Shown here one piece after another: positions 36,321 through 46,983 of a stretch of DNA of 64,000 bases. Made by a program: the position numbers and the translations under genes. The notes below the pieces were generated by a model. It was not told the origin of the DNA. It saw nothing but the letters and a program-made list of their open reading frames with translations, and ran no database searches. The DNA is from Pleurodeles waltl (taxonomy: Eukaryota > Chordata > Amphibia > Caudata > Salamandridae). Location of the stretch: NCBI RefSeq assembly GCF_031143425.1, contig NC_090439.1:355068027-355132026 (forward strand). The letters are read 5' to 3'. Position 1 is the first letter of the stretch, and each line of letters begins with the position of its first letter.

Positions 36321-36990
36321 AACACCAGTTGGGATTGCTTAGTTCATAAGTCCATTAGTTTTCATACAACCCAACTTATTTGGTACAGAAAATGTTTTCA
36401 TTGATGTTTCGACCCCAACTGTGCAATGTGACATATGATCATTAATCAGGGTCTTCCTCATGACAGCATATGGAGACACTCAAGTTTCAAGAAGGAACAA
36501 GTCATATTATGGTCCTTAACAGATACCCTAGACTTCTCTCAAGAGGCTCCAAATGGTGCTATTACTCCAAATCTACAGTGGTGCATTCTTTCTTGGTTTA
36601 AGAATTCACATCCATGTATTATATTCTATGTGAGTATCCCTTTGGGCTACATTCATGTACTCACAAATCAAAATGCAACTCAATGGTTCTCAGTATCCTA
36701 GTAACCTAAGCCCACAGGGCCAATGGGTAGACAAGACATTAAACGAGGATTTTTGGATTTCTTCCCCACAACTGTGTGTGACCAAATATACTGTTCTAAC
36801 CTAGAGACCATAAAGTTCTCATCATCAGCAGCCTGCATTTTTAACAATCTCTGTGCACAGTAGATGGTACACATATACAACTGCCTTTTCACAATACCCA
36901 GGCTCAAATCCTGTAAAGCCCTACTCACTACTACCAGACCTTACATAGCTCAAACTACAACCAACACCCTTTTAAACTTTACCTTTGTAA
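36321..36990 (-). mobile_element. Probable PLE terminal fragment with hammerhead-like motif
   Basis: On the minus strand, atgaggaagaccc (about 36452-36464) is followed about 45 bases on by ggggtcgaaacatcaatg, and farther on by ggacttatgaac. The tgagga...gaaa spacing across a gaccc/gggtc stem and the later ggact tail copy the layout of the hammerhead in the complete PLE. The expected CTGAGGA reads catgagga and stem III is not palindromic, so it is a decayed motif. Nothing else is recognised up to 36990. Confidence 0.4.
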
Positions 36991-36992
36991 GG

Positions 36993-37352
36993 TGCCCAAG
37001 CAGAGCTTAATTTGTGCTTGTTGTTTCCGGTGCGGAGTACCAACACTTATTTTTGAGGGCCAGCGCTTAATATTCTGCCTAAGGCCTTTATTGTGAGCAA
37101 AAGATACATTTGGAAAAGACGGAGGAAGAGAAAAACGAAAAAGCGTCACAAAGGGAGAGAGTAGAAAGCTGCAGGAGTGAGTTGAAGGGGCAGGGAGTGG
37201 CTGTAAATGGATTGAAGAGGCCAGAGATGGCTTCAGGATTACGCTGCCTCAGAATTCCGTGTTTGCACATTCAATTGCAGCAGCCGCGTATTTAAGAGGA
37301 GGGCTTTGGGCATCAGCACATTTTTATTTACAAATTAAGCACTGTACCCAAA
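36993..37352. mobile_element. hAT-type MITE, older
   Basis: The element 37001-37344 begins CAGAGCTTAATTTGT and ends ACAAATTAAGCACTG, a 15 bp inverted repeat with one or two mismatches. The flanking octamers tgcccaag and tacccaaa match at 6 of 8 positions, consistent with a decayed 8 bp duplication. It has no coding capacity. Confidence 0.75.
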
Positions 37353-37391
37353 GAATGGGTGAAAATCAGAGCACCATGGGACCACATTAGA

Positions 37392-37760
37392 TCTATAAAT
37401 AGGGTGACCAGGTCCCCTGGATTTGCCAGGACAGACCCGGTTTTTCACAGCTGCCCCAGCAGATTTCAGTAAATATAGCTAATGTCATGGTTTTTAAAGG
37501 GGGTCGACAGGAAACAGTGGGAGGCACTTTTTGGGATGTTGTAAAGCTGTGCTAGAAACAGCTGTTATAAAAATTAACAGGTATAATTCTGGATTTAAAG
37601 ATCACATTTTATGTATTTCCTTCCTGTATCTTGTGTGTACCTATGTTGATGAGAGCTGTCATTCCATGCTGCTCTTTTAATGTAAAATTGTAGTCCTTCT
37701 TCTCTTTTTGCAAACTGTCCAGGTTTTTGGTTCTCGACGTCTGGTCACCTTATCTATAAA
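37392..37760. mobile_element. hAT-type MITE with exact 8 bp target-site duplication
   Basis: The octamer tctataaa flanks the element at 37392-37399 and 37753-37760. The element (37400-37752, 353 bp) has 12 bp terminal inverted repeats, TAGGGTGACCAG and CTGGTCACCTTA, with one mismatch. The 8 bp duplication identifies the hAT superfamily. It has no open frame of note, so it is non-autonomous. A related terminus ends at 2100. Confidence 0.92.
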
Positions 37761-37918
37761 GCATCACATAAATGATACATATAGGGTAGTTACTTATGCA
37801 GCAGAATGGGAAGCACTTTACATCTCGCAAGGGCTTTGGAAAATGCTGTATAAAAAAAACAATAAAGAATAATAGCTTCATAGTGGCAGGAGTTGAAAAC
37901 AATGAGGATGGGCAGTAG

Positions 37919-37990
37919 CAGTGCTTAATTTGTAAATAAAAAGGTGCCGGTGCTCAGAGCTCTCCTCTTAAACACACGGCTGCCGCAAAA
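37919..37990. mobile_element. Terminal fragment of a hAT-type MITE
   Basis: About 70 bp starting CAGTGCTTAATTTGTAAAT match the reverse complement of the right end of the element at 37001-37344, including the ctcctcttaaa segment. No second terminus was found to the right, so it appears truncated. Confidence 0.6.
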
Positions 37991-37999
37991 AAAGGCGTT

Positions 38000-39119
38000 T
38001 GTCATTGGTTACAATGGAATCCTAAGTACTGCTCAGGGTTAGCGCCAAAATCTTGGAGGCAACCCTGAACAGTACATCAATAGCATCAAAAATTCATTTG
38101 TGGCTATGGAATAAACTACAATGTAATTGCTGCATCAATCCTCTACTCTTTGCAGATTATTTTTAAATTATATGAACTTTGTAAAGTCACTTATATTTTA
38201 ATGGATGAAATATTTATATTTCTTTCTTAATGCCTGTAATCCATTTTGATGATTTGAACCAAAGTCTGTTTGGCTACTTTTCAATTCTTCATTTCGTACG
38301 CTGGTGTTTTTTTACTTGCCATATCTTTTCACAGGCTTAACTGCCTGCAACTGTTTATATAAAGAAAAAATCCACCAACCTCCCAAATCAATGGTTAACT
38401 GGCGTTTGAGTTTAAGATCTTACACCTTGAAATAACTACTGAAAATGAACTGTCACTTAACAGTCAATGGATGGAAATCTTGAACAGCGGGCCAGCCTTG
38501 CATTGTAGTTTTCTGCCTTCATTGAAACTGTGCGGCCGTATCTGCCAAGAGTCTTACATTTTTGACAATCAGGATAACATTTAAAACATATTTTCACAAG
38601 TCTAAACACATATGTGTGTATATATATATATATATATACACACACATACACAACACACATACTAAGATCTATCTTTTTATCTAGTACAAAGATAGATAAG
38701 TTCTCTGCATGGGAATAAGCATGCATCCCTGCCGCGAATGCCCAACTGTACAGTTGTCTGGATTCCTAATGCTGATTTTTGTTGTCATAGGGAAACACAG
38801 ATCAAGCGTGTACGCCAAGACATAGGCCTGTCTCATAGATTGTGGTCTGCTTGGACCAGGAGGGTTGCCCAGAGCGCTACCCTCATAGTAGTGGGAAGTT
38901 ACGCCTATACCAGTAGTTAAGCAGCATGAATGAGGAGGTGTCAGCATGCCATGTCATGCTGAGTAGGAGGGAACAGGTATTTTTTTTAACCTTTGTCATT
39001 TGAGTGAGGCATACAGGCTCACCTTTTAAAAGGTGCAATGCTGTGTGCTTAACCCACCCTTGGCCTCCATAATTTAAATGTGACCTCCTGTACAGTGCAG
39101 GAGTAGTGAATCTGCACTT
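38000..39119. other. Unassigned stretch with short (TA/CA)n run
   Basis: Nothing recognised as a gene. A tatata...cacaca microsatellite lies at about 38616-38655. Open frames are under 103 codons and motif-free. Confidence 0.4.
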
Positions 39120-39550
39120 GTAGTGTTTGTCTGTGAAGGGTACAGTATAGGGATAGAGCTGAGCTGTGCAGGGAGTGCACAGTGGATGCATGTAGTAAGT
39201 GTCTGTTTACCTGCAAGGAGCACAGTACATGAGAAACGTAGTGCTAGACAGTGCTTGAATGGTAAGTGGATGTGCTGGGAGTATGTGTACCTGAGAGGAG
39301 TAAAATCCATGAAGGGTGTTGTATTGTGCAGTGTGCACATGGTGATTGTGTGTGCTAGATGTATGTGTGCCTGAAAGGGCAATATGCAGAAATACTACAG
39401 CACTGAGCAGTGCACTCAGAGTGAAAGTGTGCTGAATGTATGTTTGCCTGGGGCAGCACAATACATGGAAGTAACAGCACTATATATATTTGCGAATGTG
39501 TATACTGTGTGCATACACTGAGTGCAAGTGTGCCTGTAATGGTACATTAC
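39120..39550. repeat. ~80 bp tandem repeat, five to six diverged units
   Basis: A marker like gtgt(g/c)c(c)tg followed by agcacartacatg recurs at about 39128, 39209, 39289, 39369, 39446 and 39532, with spacings of 81, 80, 80, 77 and 86 bp. Units share gcagtgcayt and tgtgctgaatgtatg-like segments. Confidence 0.75.
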
Positions 39551-39812
39551 ATTGAGGACAAGGGTTTCCATTTTGGAAAGCCCAAGCCTTCCTGGTGAAG
39601 ACAAGAAGAGAAAGAGGAATCCCCAGAGACAGATGTGTGTATTGTTGCATTCCTGTGAGTTGGTTAGGACCCACTGGAGAAGGAATTTTACTGTACGCTT
39701 CAAAGGGTGCTCTTTGATTCAGTGAGAGATCACATAGAAGGAACCTGGGCACATCTCAGGAAGGAAAAGGGGTGGATAAGGGAATCATAAAGAGAAGGGG
39801 TGGGAACCTCAT

Positions 39813-41905
39813 TGTTAGACCTGGCAGCTCTTGGCTTAGTCCCCTTGTATTTTTTTGCTTCTGACCCCGTGTTTTTGGATCTTGTGCTGTAATTCGTTTT
39901 TGCTGGTTTCGATACTCTGAGCACTTTACCACTGCTAACCAGTGCTAAAGTGCAAGTGCTCTCTGTCTAAAAGATACTGGTAATTGGGTTTCCATAATTG
40001 ACACATTTGATTTACTGGTAAGTCCCAAGTGCACTATGTGTGTCCAGGGCCGGTAAATGAAATGCCACTAGTGGGCCTGCAGCACTGACTGGGCCACCCA
40101 CATGAGTAGCCCTGCAAACATGTCTCAGACCTGCCACAGCAGTGTCTGTGTATACACTTTTGTCCTGCCAATTCGACTTGGCAAGTGTGCCCACTTGCCA
40201 ACCCAAACCTTCCCTTTTACTACATGTAAGTCACCCCTAAAGTAGGCCCTAGGTAGCCCCGTGGGCAGGGTGCTGTTTATTTGAAAGGTATGACATGTAC
40301 TGTTGTGTTTTACATGTCCGGATAGTGAAATACTGCCATATTCGGTTTTCTATATTGCAAGGCCTATCCCTCCCACAGGTTAACATCGGGACTGCCTTTA
40401 CAAATCTTTTAAGTGCAGTTTCCCATTGGGAGCAGGTAGAGACTGGAGTTTGAGGTCTCTGAACTCACAATTTAAAAATACATCTTTTGATAGAGTTGGT
40501 TTTTAGATTGTCAGTTTGAAAATCCCACTTTTAGAATGAGGCCATTTTCATGCTTAACCATTCTGTGCCTCTGCCTGCCTGTGGAATCCACGTCTGAGTC
40601 AGGCTGACAGTTGGGCTGTTTGTGAATTCCCTCTATACATTAACACAAAGGGAGCTGAGGAGTGTCCTGCATATCCTGATCAGTCTCCTGGGCTAGAGTG
40701 GCGAGGGAGGAGCTGACCCTTACAACTGAAAGGGATGTGCCTGTCCTCACACAATGTAGTCTCCAACCCCCTAGTGTGTTACTGGGGCTAGGCATGGGCA
40801 AGGCAGGATCTTGTGAACAACAGAGACTTTCCTTTGAAGTTTGCCTACTTGAAAGGCAGAAATTAGTATAAAGCAGTGGATCCAAATCCCCAGATTTTTA
40901 GATTACTTCTGGATCAAGAAGAACCTCTGCCAAAAAGAAGAGCTTGATCATTGAGGAGGACCTGCCACTCTGCCTTTTTCTTTGCTGTGCTGGCCTGCTG
41001 CTGTTGCTTCTGCCTGAAGAGGACAAGAACTGGACTTTGCTTTCTGAAACCCAGATTATGAAATTTCTCCAAGGACTTGGACTAAACGTTCCCCCTGTTC
41101 TGAAGTCTCAGGGACATCAAAGACTTCATCTGCCAGCACCTTGGCTCTCTTGCTGAGACCCCTACCCTGCCAAGTGGTTCCTCATCCAGCCCCAGGCCCA
41201 TGAAAGGAGAGGCTGGTGAACTCAAGGTGAAAATCCCCGCACCAGAACCGAGCAGCAGAAAAATTTATAGAGCGCCGGTAAAATTGACGCACCGCCAGCT
41301 CAGAGCAGATTAATTGCTGTTGTGCTCCGGATTTTCCATACATCGTTCCTGGGCTTCAAAAACCTGCAACATCACTGACCTGAGGCTGCTTGTCCGGAAA
41401 TCAACATCTCCTCTCTGCGGGGAAAGAATTGACGCATCACTTGCCCAGCAGAGAAAGAATCAACACATGGCCTCACTTGCGAGGAAGGAATCAATGCATC
41501 GCTGGCTTTTCCGACACACGCTTGCCCATGCTGCTTTATTTTTTACGCATATCAGGTACTTTGTGCTAAAACAATGCATCAATTGATTTTTGAGACTCTT
41601 TTTCATATCTTTGCTTGTATGTGATAGATATTTGTTGCTTTGATCTTATTTGATTTAGATAAATATTGACTATTTTTCTAAACTAGTGTGGAGACCTTTT
41701 GTGGTGTTTTCACTGTGTTACTGTGTGTGTTTGTACAAATACTTTACACATTGCCTCTGAGATAAGCCTGAGTGCTTGTGCCAAGCTACCAAGGGGGTAA
41801 GCAGGGACTACCTGAGCTGTGCATCTCCCTTACCCTGACTAGAGTGAGGATCCCTTCTTGGACAGAGTGTAAACTGACTGTCAACCAGAGATCCCATTTC
41901 TAACA
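39813..41905 (+). mobile_element. LTR-like repeat, family 1, full-length plus-strand copy
   Basis: Starts TGTTAGACCTGGCAG and ends TTTCTAACA, 2,093 bp, with all family blocks in order (cactttaccactgctaacc at 39922, gtgggcctgcagcac near 40070, ctgaagtctcagggacatc near 41100, GACGCA-rich part 41200-41530, ctctagagtgagg-like end). This is the cleanest copy in the window for deriving a consensus. No gag-pol body adjoins. Flanking pentamers ctcat and cccct do not match. Confidence 0.8.
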
Positions 41906-42527
41906 CCCCTATTCACCTTTTTTTCCACATATCACTCTAGCTGACATCCAGGTGTGACCTCTAGTCATTCCCATGGTCTGTGTTGTGGGACTATCAGCTT
42001 TGGAGTACCTCCTGCTGTGACAGACCTTCAAGAGGAATAGAGAGAGGAGAAGTATGTACTACAAAAGAAGCAGAACCCTAACATAAAACTTCAGATACCC
42101 AGACCCTAAATCACATGTGGTTTCTTGAAATGGATTACAAGAAGGGGCGGTTGAGACCCCAAAAGTCGTCATCTGCCAAGCAGCTAGACAGGCTGTGTGA
42201 GAAGGGGAAGCTCTACATGACTTTTGCCCATGACCAGGACTGGGGGCTAAGGCCTTCAAATCTCCCTGGTGGGTGAGGGGACATGCCAACCTTCTTGCCA
42301 AGATCAGTATGGCCTGTGGCGAAGAGGAGAGAGCGAGGTTGTCAGGACTCTTACCTATTGAATGCACAGGAACAGAATAAAGCTTGTTCCCAATGCCCTT
42401 CTCAGAATTCCTTTTGAATTGAATGTGCTTTCACCTTTGCCTTGTTTTGTTGGAACCTGACAAAGGTCCAGTGGGAAGCCCTGTCCAGTGGACTTTCAGT
42501 GTGAGGAGACAGCTGCTGCACAAATCG
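41906..42527. other. Unassigned host sequence left of the complete PLE
   Basis: No gene recognised. The last bases, caaatcg at 42521-42527, are duplicated on the other side of the PLE at 49010-49016, so this stretch and 49010 onward were contiguous before insertion. Confidence 0.6.
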
Positions 42528-43478
42528 CGAATATGGTTATTTCATGTACTTTGGTGGCAATAAGGCAATCGGTTAACAAATTTTTCAACTACACTATAGG
42601 TGGTACACTACACACCTTATACCTATAATGGAGTGATATACTTAGAGCCATCCGCTGGTAGGTGCTTTGACTTGATTGTGGTGGTTCACACGTGATGTGT
42701 TATGTACATTTTTGTTTTTTCCTTTTCCATTTTGGGTACTGATATTTAATCATTTTTTCACAGTCTTCATCCAATACATCAGATGGTCCCTCTGTGCATG
42801 AGACCTCTGATATCATGGTGTTATGCGCTATATTCTTTAAGGTATGTTGTTTCTGTATTTAGATCTCTATAGTTAGCACATTATGACTATTGGGCTCTGT
42901 GGGTCATGTTCGATAATTTTCTGTGGTGGTTTTGCATTAGTTCAGTCCGTGGTTCCCTTCACCTAGATTGGGTTTTCTGTTTGATATTTTTCCGGTCTTT
43001 CTCCCCACACGGTTTATTGTCCTGGTTTCTCGCTTTCTTCTCCAAATTGGATGTATATACTTTGGGATGTATTCGGTTATGACTTTAATACATGGGATTT
43101 GTAACTTGATCTTATTGTAAATGATGTAAGTGGAACGGTTTCCAATCATGGGCCTTTTCTTTGTTATGTCTGAGCTTGAGTGTTTTATGTGTATTGTTTT
43201 GTACTGTTATGCTATGTACTGTGGATATATTTATGTTATTTTATGTATTTGATATTCTTTGCAGCCCTGAGGAAGTCATGGGGAGCATTCCCTCCCATGA
43301 CGAAACACGTGTTGGCTGGTTTTTGTTACATTAAAGATGAACATTCCATCCTAAGGACTCCAGTGAAATCTTATCTTCATATGTATCTTATCTAACACTG
43401 TCATTGTTCTGTTATTTCCAGACTTATATGTACTGACTTGATACTTGTGATTCACGTGTGCCTTGGTCTCTGTATTGA
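42528..43478 (+). repeat. Left pseudo-LTR of the PLE
   Basis: 951 bp direct repeat of 48059-49009, at a constant offset of 5,531 bp along the whole length. I count about 19 substitutions and no net indels, close to 2% divergence. It contains a hammerhead motif at 43262-43318. It differs from an LTR in lacking TG...CA ends. Confidence 0.95.
43262..43318 (+). ncRNA. Hammerhead ribozyme motif, left pseudo-LTR
   Basis: The catalytic core is complete: CTGAGGA (43267-43273, fits CUGANGA) and GAAA (43302-43305). Stem II is gtcatggg/cccatgac (43275-43282 with 43294-43301), 8 bp. Stem I is cagcc (43262-43266) with ggctg (43314-43318), 5 bp. Stem III is the self-complementary aacacgtgtt (43304-43313), too short for a loop, which suggests it works as a dimer, as reported for other short-stem-III hammerheads. 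Predicted cleavage falls between 43313 and 43314. Hammerheads are known in PLE pseudo-LTRs; self-cleavage of this one is inferred. Confidence 0.8.
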
Positions 43479-43710
43479 TCTGCCTGTGTCTTTGTTGACA
43501 CACTTTTGGGGGAAAGGGAAGATCCTCCTAGACCTGGAGCACCGTGCCTCTAATGGGTCAATTTTACTACTATTAAGGAGGGAGACTTTGTGAGCGCTCT
43601 TTTTCCCTTAAGATTTCTTCCCCATGTTCATTCAATTTAGTATGTAGGGGTGAGCAGCTCGGAACTCCTGTATAGATATACATATACTTTCGTAAACTTA
43701 AGGATTTAAT
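43479..43710 (+). other. PLE 5' leader between pseudo-LTR and first ATG
   Basis: Non-coding 232 bp before ATG 43711. I see no clear core promoter. In PLEs the pseudo-LTR is thought to supply regulatory sequence. Confidence 0.5.
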
Positions 43711-44540
43711 ATGGATCGTGCCAGGCTGGCGGCAGATCTATTTGGTGATTCTGGGCCTACAAAGGATACCCAGACATCCAATCCTTCTGGCAGTGGACTG
43801 GGGAGGATTGGATTACAAGATAAATTTATAAAACTTGAGAGGTTAAAAAAAACAGGAGGTCTCCAAGTGGTGGGATGGGGCCACATTGAAACATTATGTT
43901 AAACTGAATAGAATACCTAGAGGTCTAAGATTTCACATATTTCCCACATTTGATGATTTGGACCCTGACCTATTAAAAGAGTGGGAACAGGAATTGATTT
44001 CAAGTTCAATGAGACTGATGAATATCTTAATTGAAAATTCTGATAGAAAAGTGAATAAACTTCAGGCGGATATTTCTTGTATAGAAAATGAAATTAAGGA
44101 ATTAAACATGGAGGAGGCAACCGCTAAGAATTATGCAATTTTAAATGAGATCGTAAGTCAACATGAGATGGAAGTTACACGTAGAAAATCACGTAAATTA
44201 AAACGGGATGAACAGGATTACATGAGAGGTAGAGTCTTTACATTCTCACGAAAGTATGATCATTTAATTTAAGGAGCGGATTGTCTTCAAACACGACAGA
44301 ATGGTTCTCAATCATCACTTAGCAATATCTCAGTTAGCAACAGTGAGTCTAGCGATGTCTCCAATACTTCAAGACAGGATGTCACGAACCAACAGGGTAC
44401 CCTATCTTTTTTAGCCGAGGTTCAGAGGATCAGGCAAGGACAATGGGAGTCAAACAGACGTATGGAAGACCCCGCAAAACAAGGAGGAGTAAGAGGGGGG
44501 GATCACATAGAAACAAAAACAGGAATGCAAACCAGGTCCT
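43711..44540 (+). pseudogene. PLE N-terminal coding region, frameshifted
   Basis: Translation starts at ATG 43711 (MDRARLAADLFGDSG) and runs in frame 1 to a run of eight A at 43845-43852. There the reading shifts to frame 2, giving a continuous match KWWDGATLKHYVKLNRIPRG and a coiled-coil-like helix rich in Glu, Lys and Asn to a TAA at 44270-44272. Frame 2 is open again beyond that stop to about 44540 (Ser/Asn/Gln-rich linker), overlapping the RT frame that begins at ATG 44443. The IPRGLRF block is the conserved region found upstream of the RT in this PLE type. Damage seen: one homopolymer frameshift, one in-frame stop and a second frame change between about 44440 and 44540. Confidence 0.75.
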
Positions 44541-46365
44541 GGCACAAACGGAAATGAGGGACAATAGTCGTGAGTCAATCGCCATTGCTAATCTTTCTCA
44601 CTTTGAACTTACATTACATGGGAATACACTATTGATTAAGGGCCTGGGTTTTTGCCCAGGTAATTCTGGAGATTTTCAAAAAAACAAAATTGACTTCTTC
44701 AAATATATCAGACGACTCAAACTCAAAAAATTATTTAGTATACATACGGATACTAGGGATAGAGACATCCTATCTGCTTGCAACAAGGATTACCATCCTC
44801 TCTCTATTAAAGACATTCATGACACTGCTACACTTTTATCACTCACTGATCTTGAACAGGATCCCACTTCAGTCTCTGAGATCTTGGAAGATTTGGACAT
44901 TGACTTGGACACTGTGGCAAGTGGTTTGAAACCCAAATCTAGATTGACACCTGTTCTTAGTGGGGGCAATTGTATAGATACTTTCTTCAAATTGGTGTGG
45001 CATGACCTCAATAAACTGGAGATTAGGGATAAAGGTCATCGTCAGGTTCGGTGTAATAACTTGAATCATGAGGAATTGGAGTGCCTGAAACACTTACGTA
45101 CATGCAATGAGATTACTATCAGAGAGGCGGATAAGGGTGGAAATATTGTAATCATGAACACCCATGATTATGAATCTGAGATCACTAGACAATTAGGGGA
45201 TCCTGCATGCTACGAGAAAATTGATTTTAATCCAATATCGGGTCTCACCAATAGGATAAATAAGTTTCTGAAACACTGTTTTGATCAACAATTGCTGAGA
45301 GAGGATGAATATTTGTACTTACGGGTGTTTAGACCGAGATACCCATGCCTGTACACCTTACCGAAGATCCACAAAGACTCTCTTTCACCGCCTGGTAGAC
45401 CAATTGTCTCGGGCATGGGTGGTCCAACTGAGAGATTGTCAGAGTACGTAGATATCTTCTTACAACCATTCGTAACTAATCTTCCTTCTTTCATTAAGGA
45501 TACCAAACATATTCTTAGTATCCTTTCAGATATGACCTGGGAACAAGGCATGGTACTAGTGACTCTGGATGTGACCTCTTTATACATGAGCATAGATCAT
45601 GATTTAGGTATGGTTGCCCTACGCCACTTTTTATATAGCCAATCAGCCAGTTTGTATGGACATACAAATATGATATTAGATATGGTTCGGTTGATTTTGG
45701 ATAATAACTTCTTTCTTTTCAAAAGGAAGTGGTACCGTAAAAAAAGAGGTGTGGCTATGGGGTCTCGCTTCTCACCAGCTTATGCGAACCTCTTTATGGG
45801 GTTCTTAGAACAAAAGGTCATTTGGGGTCATGAAGGGAAACCTTGGAATTCGGATATACTTTTTTGGGATCGATACATCGACGATTGCATTATGATTTGG
45901 ACAGGAAACATTACTAAATTGAATGAACTTATTGAATATTTGAATTCCAATGATTTGAACATCAAATTCACGTGGGAACCTAGCGAGACTAGAATCACCT
46001 TCTTGGATGTGGAACTTTTCAGCCATAGGAATAAAATTGAAAGTCGCTTATATAGAAAGAGTACAGCTTGTAACTCAATCTTACACGCGAGAAGTTCACA
46101 TCCTAGACATCAAATTGATTCAATTCCATACGGGGAAATGGTTCGAGCCAGGAGGAATTGCAGTTTAGAGGTGGATTTCAGGAATAATATTGAGGACATG
46201 GAAGCTAGATTCAAGGCACAGGGTTATTCTTCTGGTGTTTTGGATAAAGCACGTAGCAGGATCATGCGCATAACAAGGGAAGACACCCTAAAACACAGGA
46301 ATAAGACCACTGACTCTAATTTAAGATGTATAGTTGATTACATTGATGCCTCGGCGGCCCGTTGA
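44443..46365 (+). CDS. PLE reverse transcriptase region (640 residues)
   Basis: Retrotransposon RT that would copy PLE RNA by target-primed synthesis. Motifs in order: GLGFCPG (residues 67-73); EADKGGNIVIM (228-238); TLPKIHK (305-311); PGRPIVSG (317-324), a PLE signature; motif A TLDVTSLYMSI (374-384); motif B GVAMGSRFSPAYANLFM (436-452); catalytic RYIDD (477-481); FLDVE (520-524); a SSHPRHQ segment (551-557); and a basic RARRNCS stretch (568-574). All catalytic aspartates are present. The ATG at 44443 is simply the first in this open frame; the true upstream reading enters from another frame. The frame ends at TGA 46363-46365, after which the endonuclease continues in the same frame. Confidence 0.9.
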   Translation: MGVKQTYGRPRKTRRSKRGGSHRNKNRNANQVLAQTEMRDNSRESIAIANLSHFELTLHGNTLLIKGLGFCPGNSGDFQKNKIDFFKYIRRLKLKKLFSIHTDTRDRDILSACNKDYHPLSIKDIHDTATLLSLTDLEQDPTSVSEILEDLDIDLDTVASGLKPKSRLTPVLSGGNCIDTFFKLVWHDLNKLEIRDKGHRQVRCNNLNHEELECLKHLRTCNEITIREADKGGNIVIMNTHDYESEITRQLGDPACYEKIDFNPISGLTNRINKFLKHCFDQQLLREDEYLYLRVFRPRYPCLYTLPKIHKDSLSPPGRPIVSGMGGPTERLSEYVDIFLQPFVTNLPSFIKDTKHILSILSDMTWEQGMVLVTLDVTSLYMSIDHDLGMVALRHFLYSQSASLYGHTNMILDMVRLILDNNFFLFKRKWYRKKRGVAMGSRFSPAYANLFMGFLEQKVIWGHEGKPWNSDILFWDRYIDDCIMIWTGNITKLNELIEYLNSNDLNIKFTWEPSETRITFLDVELFSHRNKIESRLYRKSTACNSILHARSSHPRHQIDSIPYGEMVRARRNCSLEVDFRNNIEDMEARFKAQGYSSGVLDKARSRIMRITREDTLKHRNKTTDSNLRCIVDYIDASAAR

Positions 46366-46371
46366 AGGTGC

Positions 46372-46983
46372 ATGAACAAACACTGGCACGTATTAAAAGC
46401 AGACACGACCTTAAAGGGTTTTTTATTGGATTCACCCACTTTTACTTATCGCAGGGGGAGAACCCTTAAAAATATTTTGTGTCCCAGCTATCCAACTACA
46501 TACTATCAGGACAACTGGCTTGCAAATCGTAGCAAGGGGTTCCACAAATGTGGTCGATGTGGGATGCGTAAATGGAGTCGATCAGGGATTACCACTTTTA
46601 ATAGCCGGATTGGTGATCAATTTCGTATTTTCTCGAATATTACGTGTGACAGCAAGTTTGTCATATATATGATTGTATGCAAATGTGGGCTTTATTATGT
46701 TGGCAGCACTATTAGATCTCTCAGAATAAGAATTAGCGAACACTATAGGGCTCTTAAACAGCACGACGAATGGTATCCCATAGTTACACATATGTATCAG
46801 TGTCCAAAACAGGGTAATACCCAGGTTTTTGAATTTTTTGGTTTTGAGACTGTACAGACTAACCCACTGGGGGGCAACAGGGAGCTATCATTGAGGCAGA
46901 GGGAATGCTTCTGGATTCTTAAATTGAGGGCAGTGGAAATGGGTCTCAATACCAACTATGAAATGGAGTACTATTTGGACTAA
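46372..46983 (+). CDS. PLE GIY-YIG endonuclease region (about 203 residues)
   Basis: In the same frame as the RT and separated from it only by the TGA at 46363-46365, so it is the C-terminal domain of one ancestral protein. RRGRTLKNIL (27-36) is the linker motif and HKCGRC (58-63) the PLE zinc-binding-like Cys pair. The nuclease core follows: VIYMI (97-101) and YYVG (108-111) stand for GIY and YIG, then RIRISEH (118-124) with the conserved Arg and His, a candidate catalytic Glu in QRECFWI (176-182), and GLN (191-193). The domain would nick the target DNA. The ATG given is the first Met after the stop; whether it is ever used is unknown. Confidence 0.9.
   Translation: MNKHWHVLKADTTLKGFLLDSPTFTYRRGRTLKNILCPSYPTTYYQDNWLANRSKGFHKCGRCGMRKWSRSGITTFNSRIGDQFRIFSNITCDSKFVIYMIVCKCGLYYVGSTIRSLRIRISEHYRALKQHDEWYPIVTHMYQCPKQGNTQVFEFFGFETVQTNPLGGNRELSLRQRECFWILKLRAVEMGLNTNYEMEYYLD

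Noticed and set aside
39120..39550. CRISPR-like spaced repeat
   Set aside because: Units are contiguous and diverged, with no unique spacers, and the genome is eukaryotic.
39808..41910. Target duplication for the full-length family 1 copy
   Set aside because: ctcat and cccct share only three of five positions.
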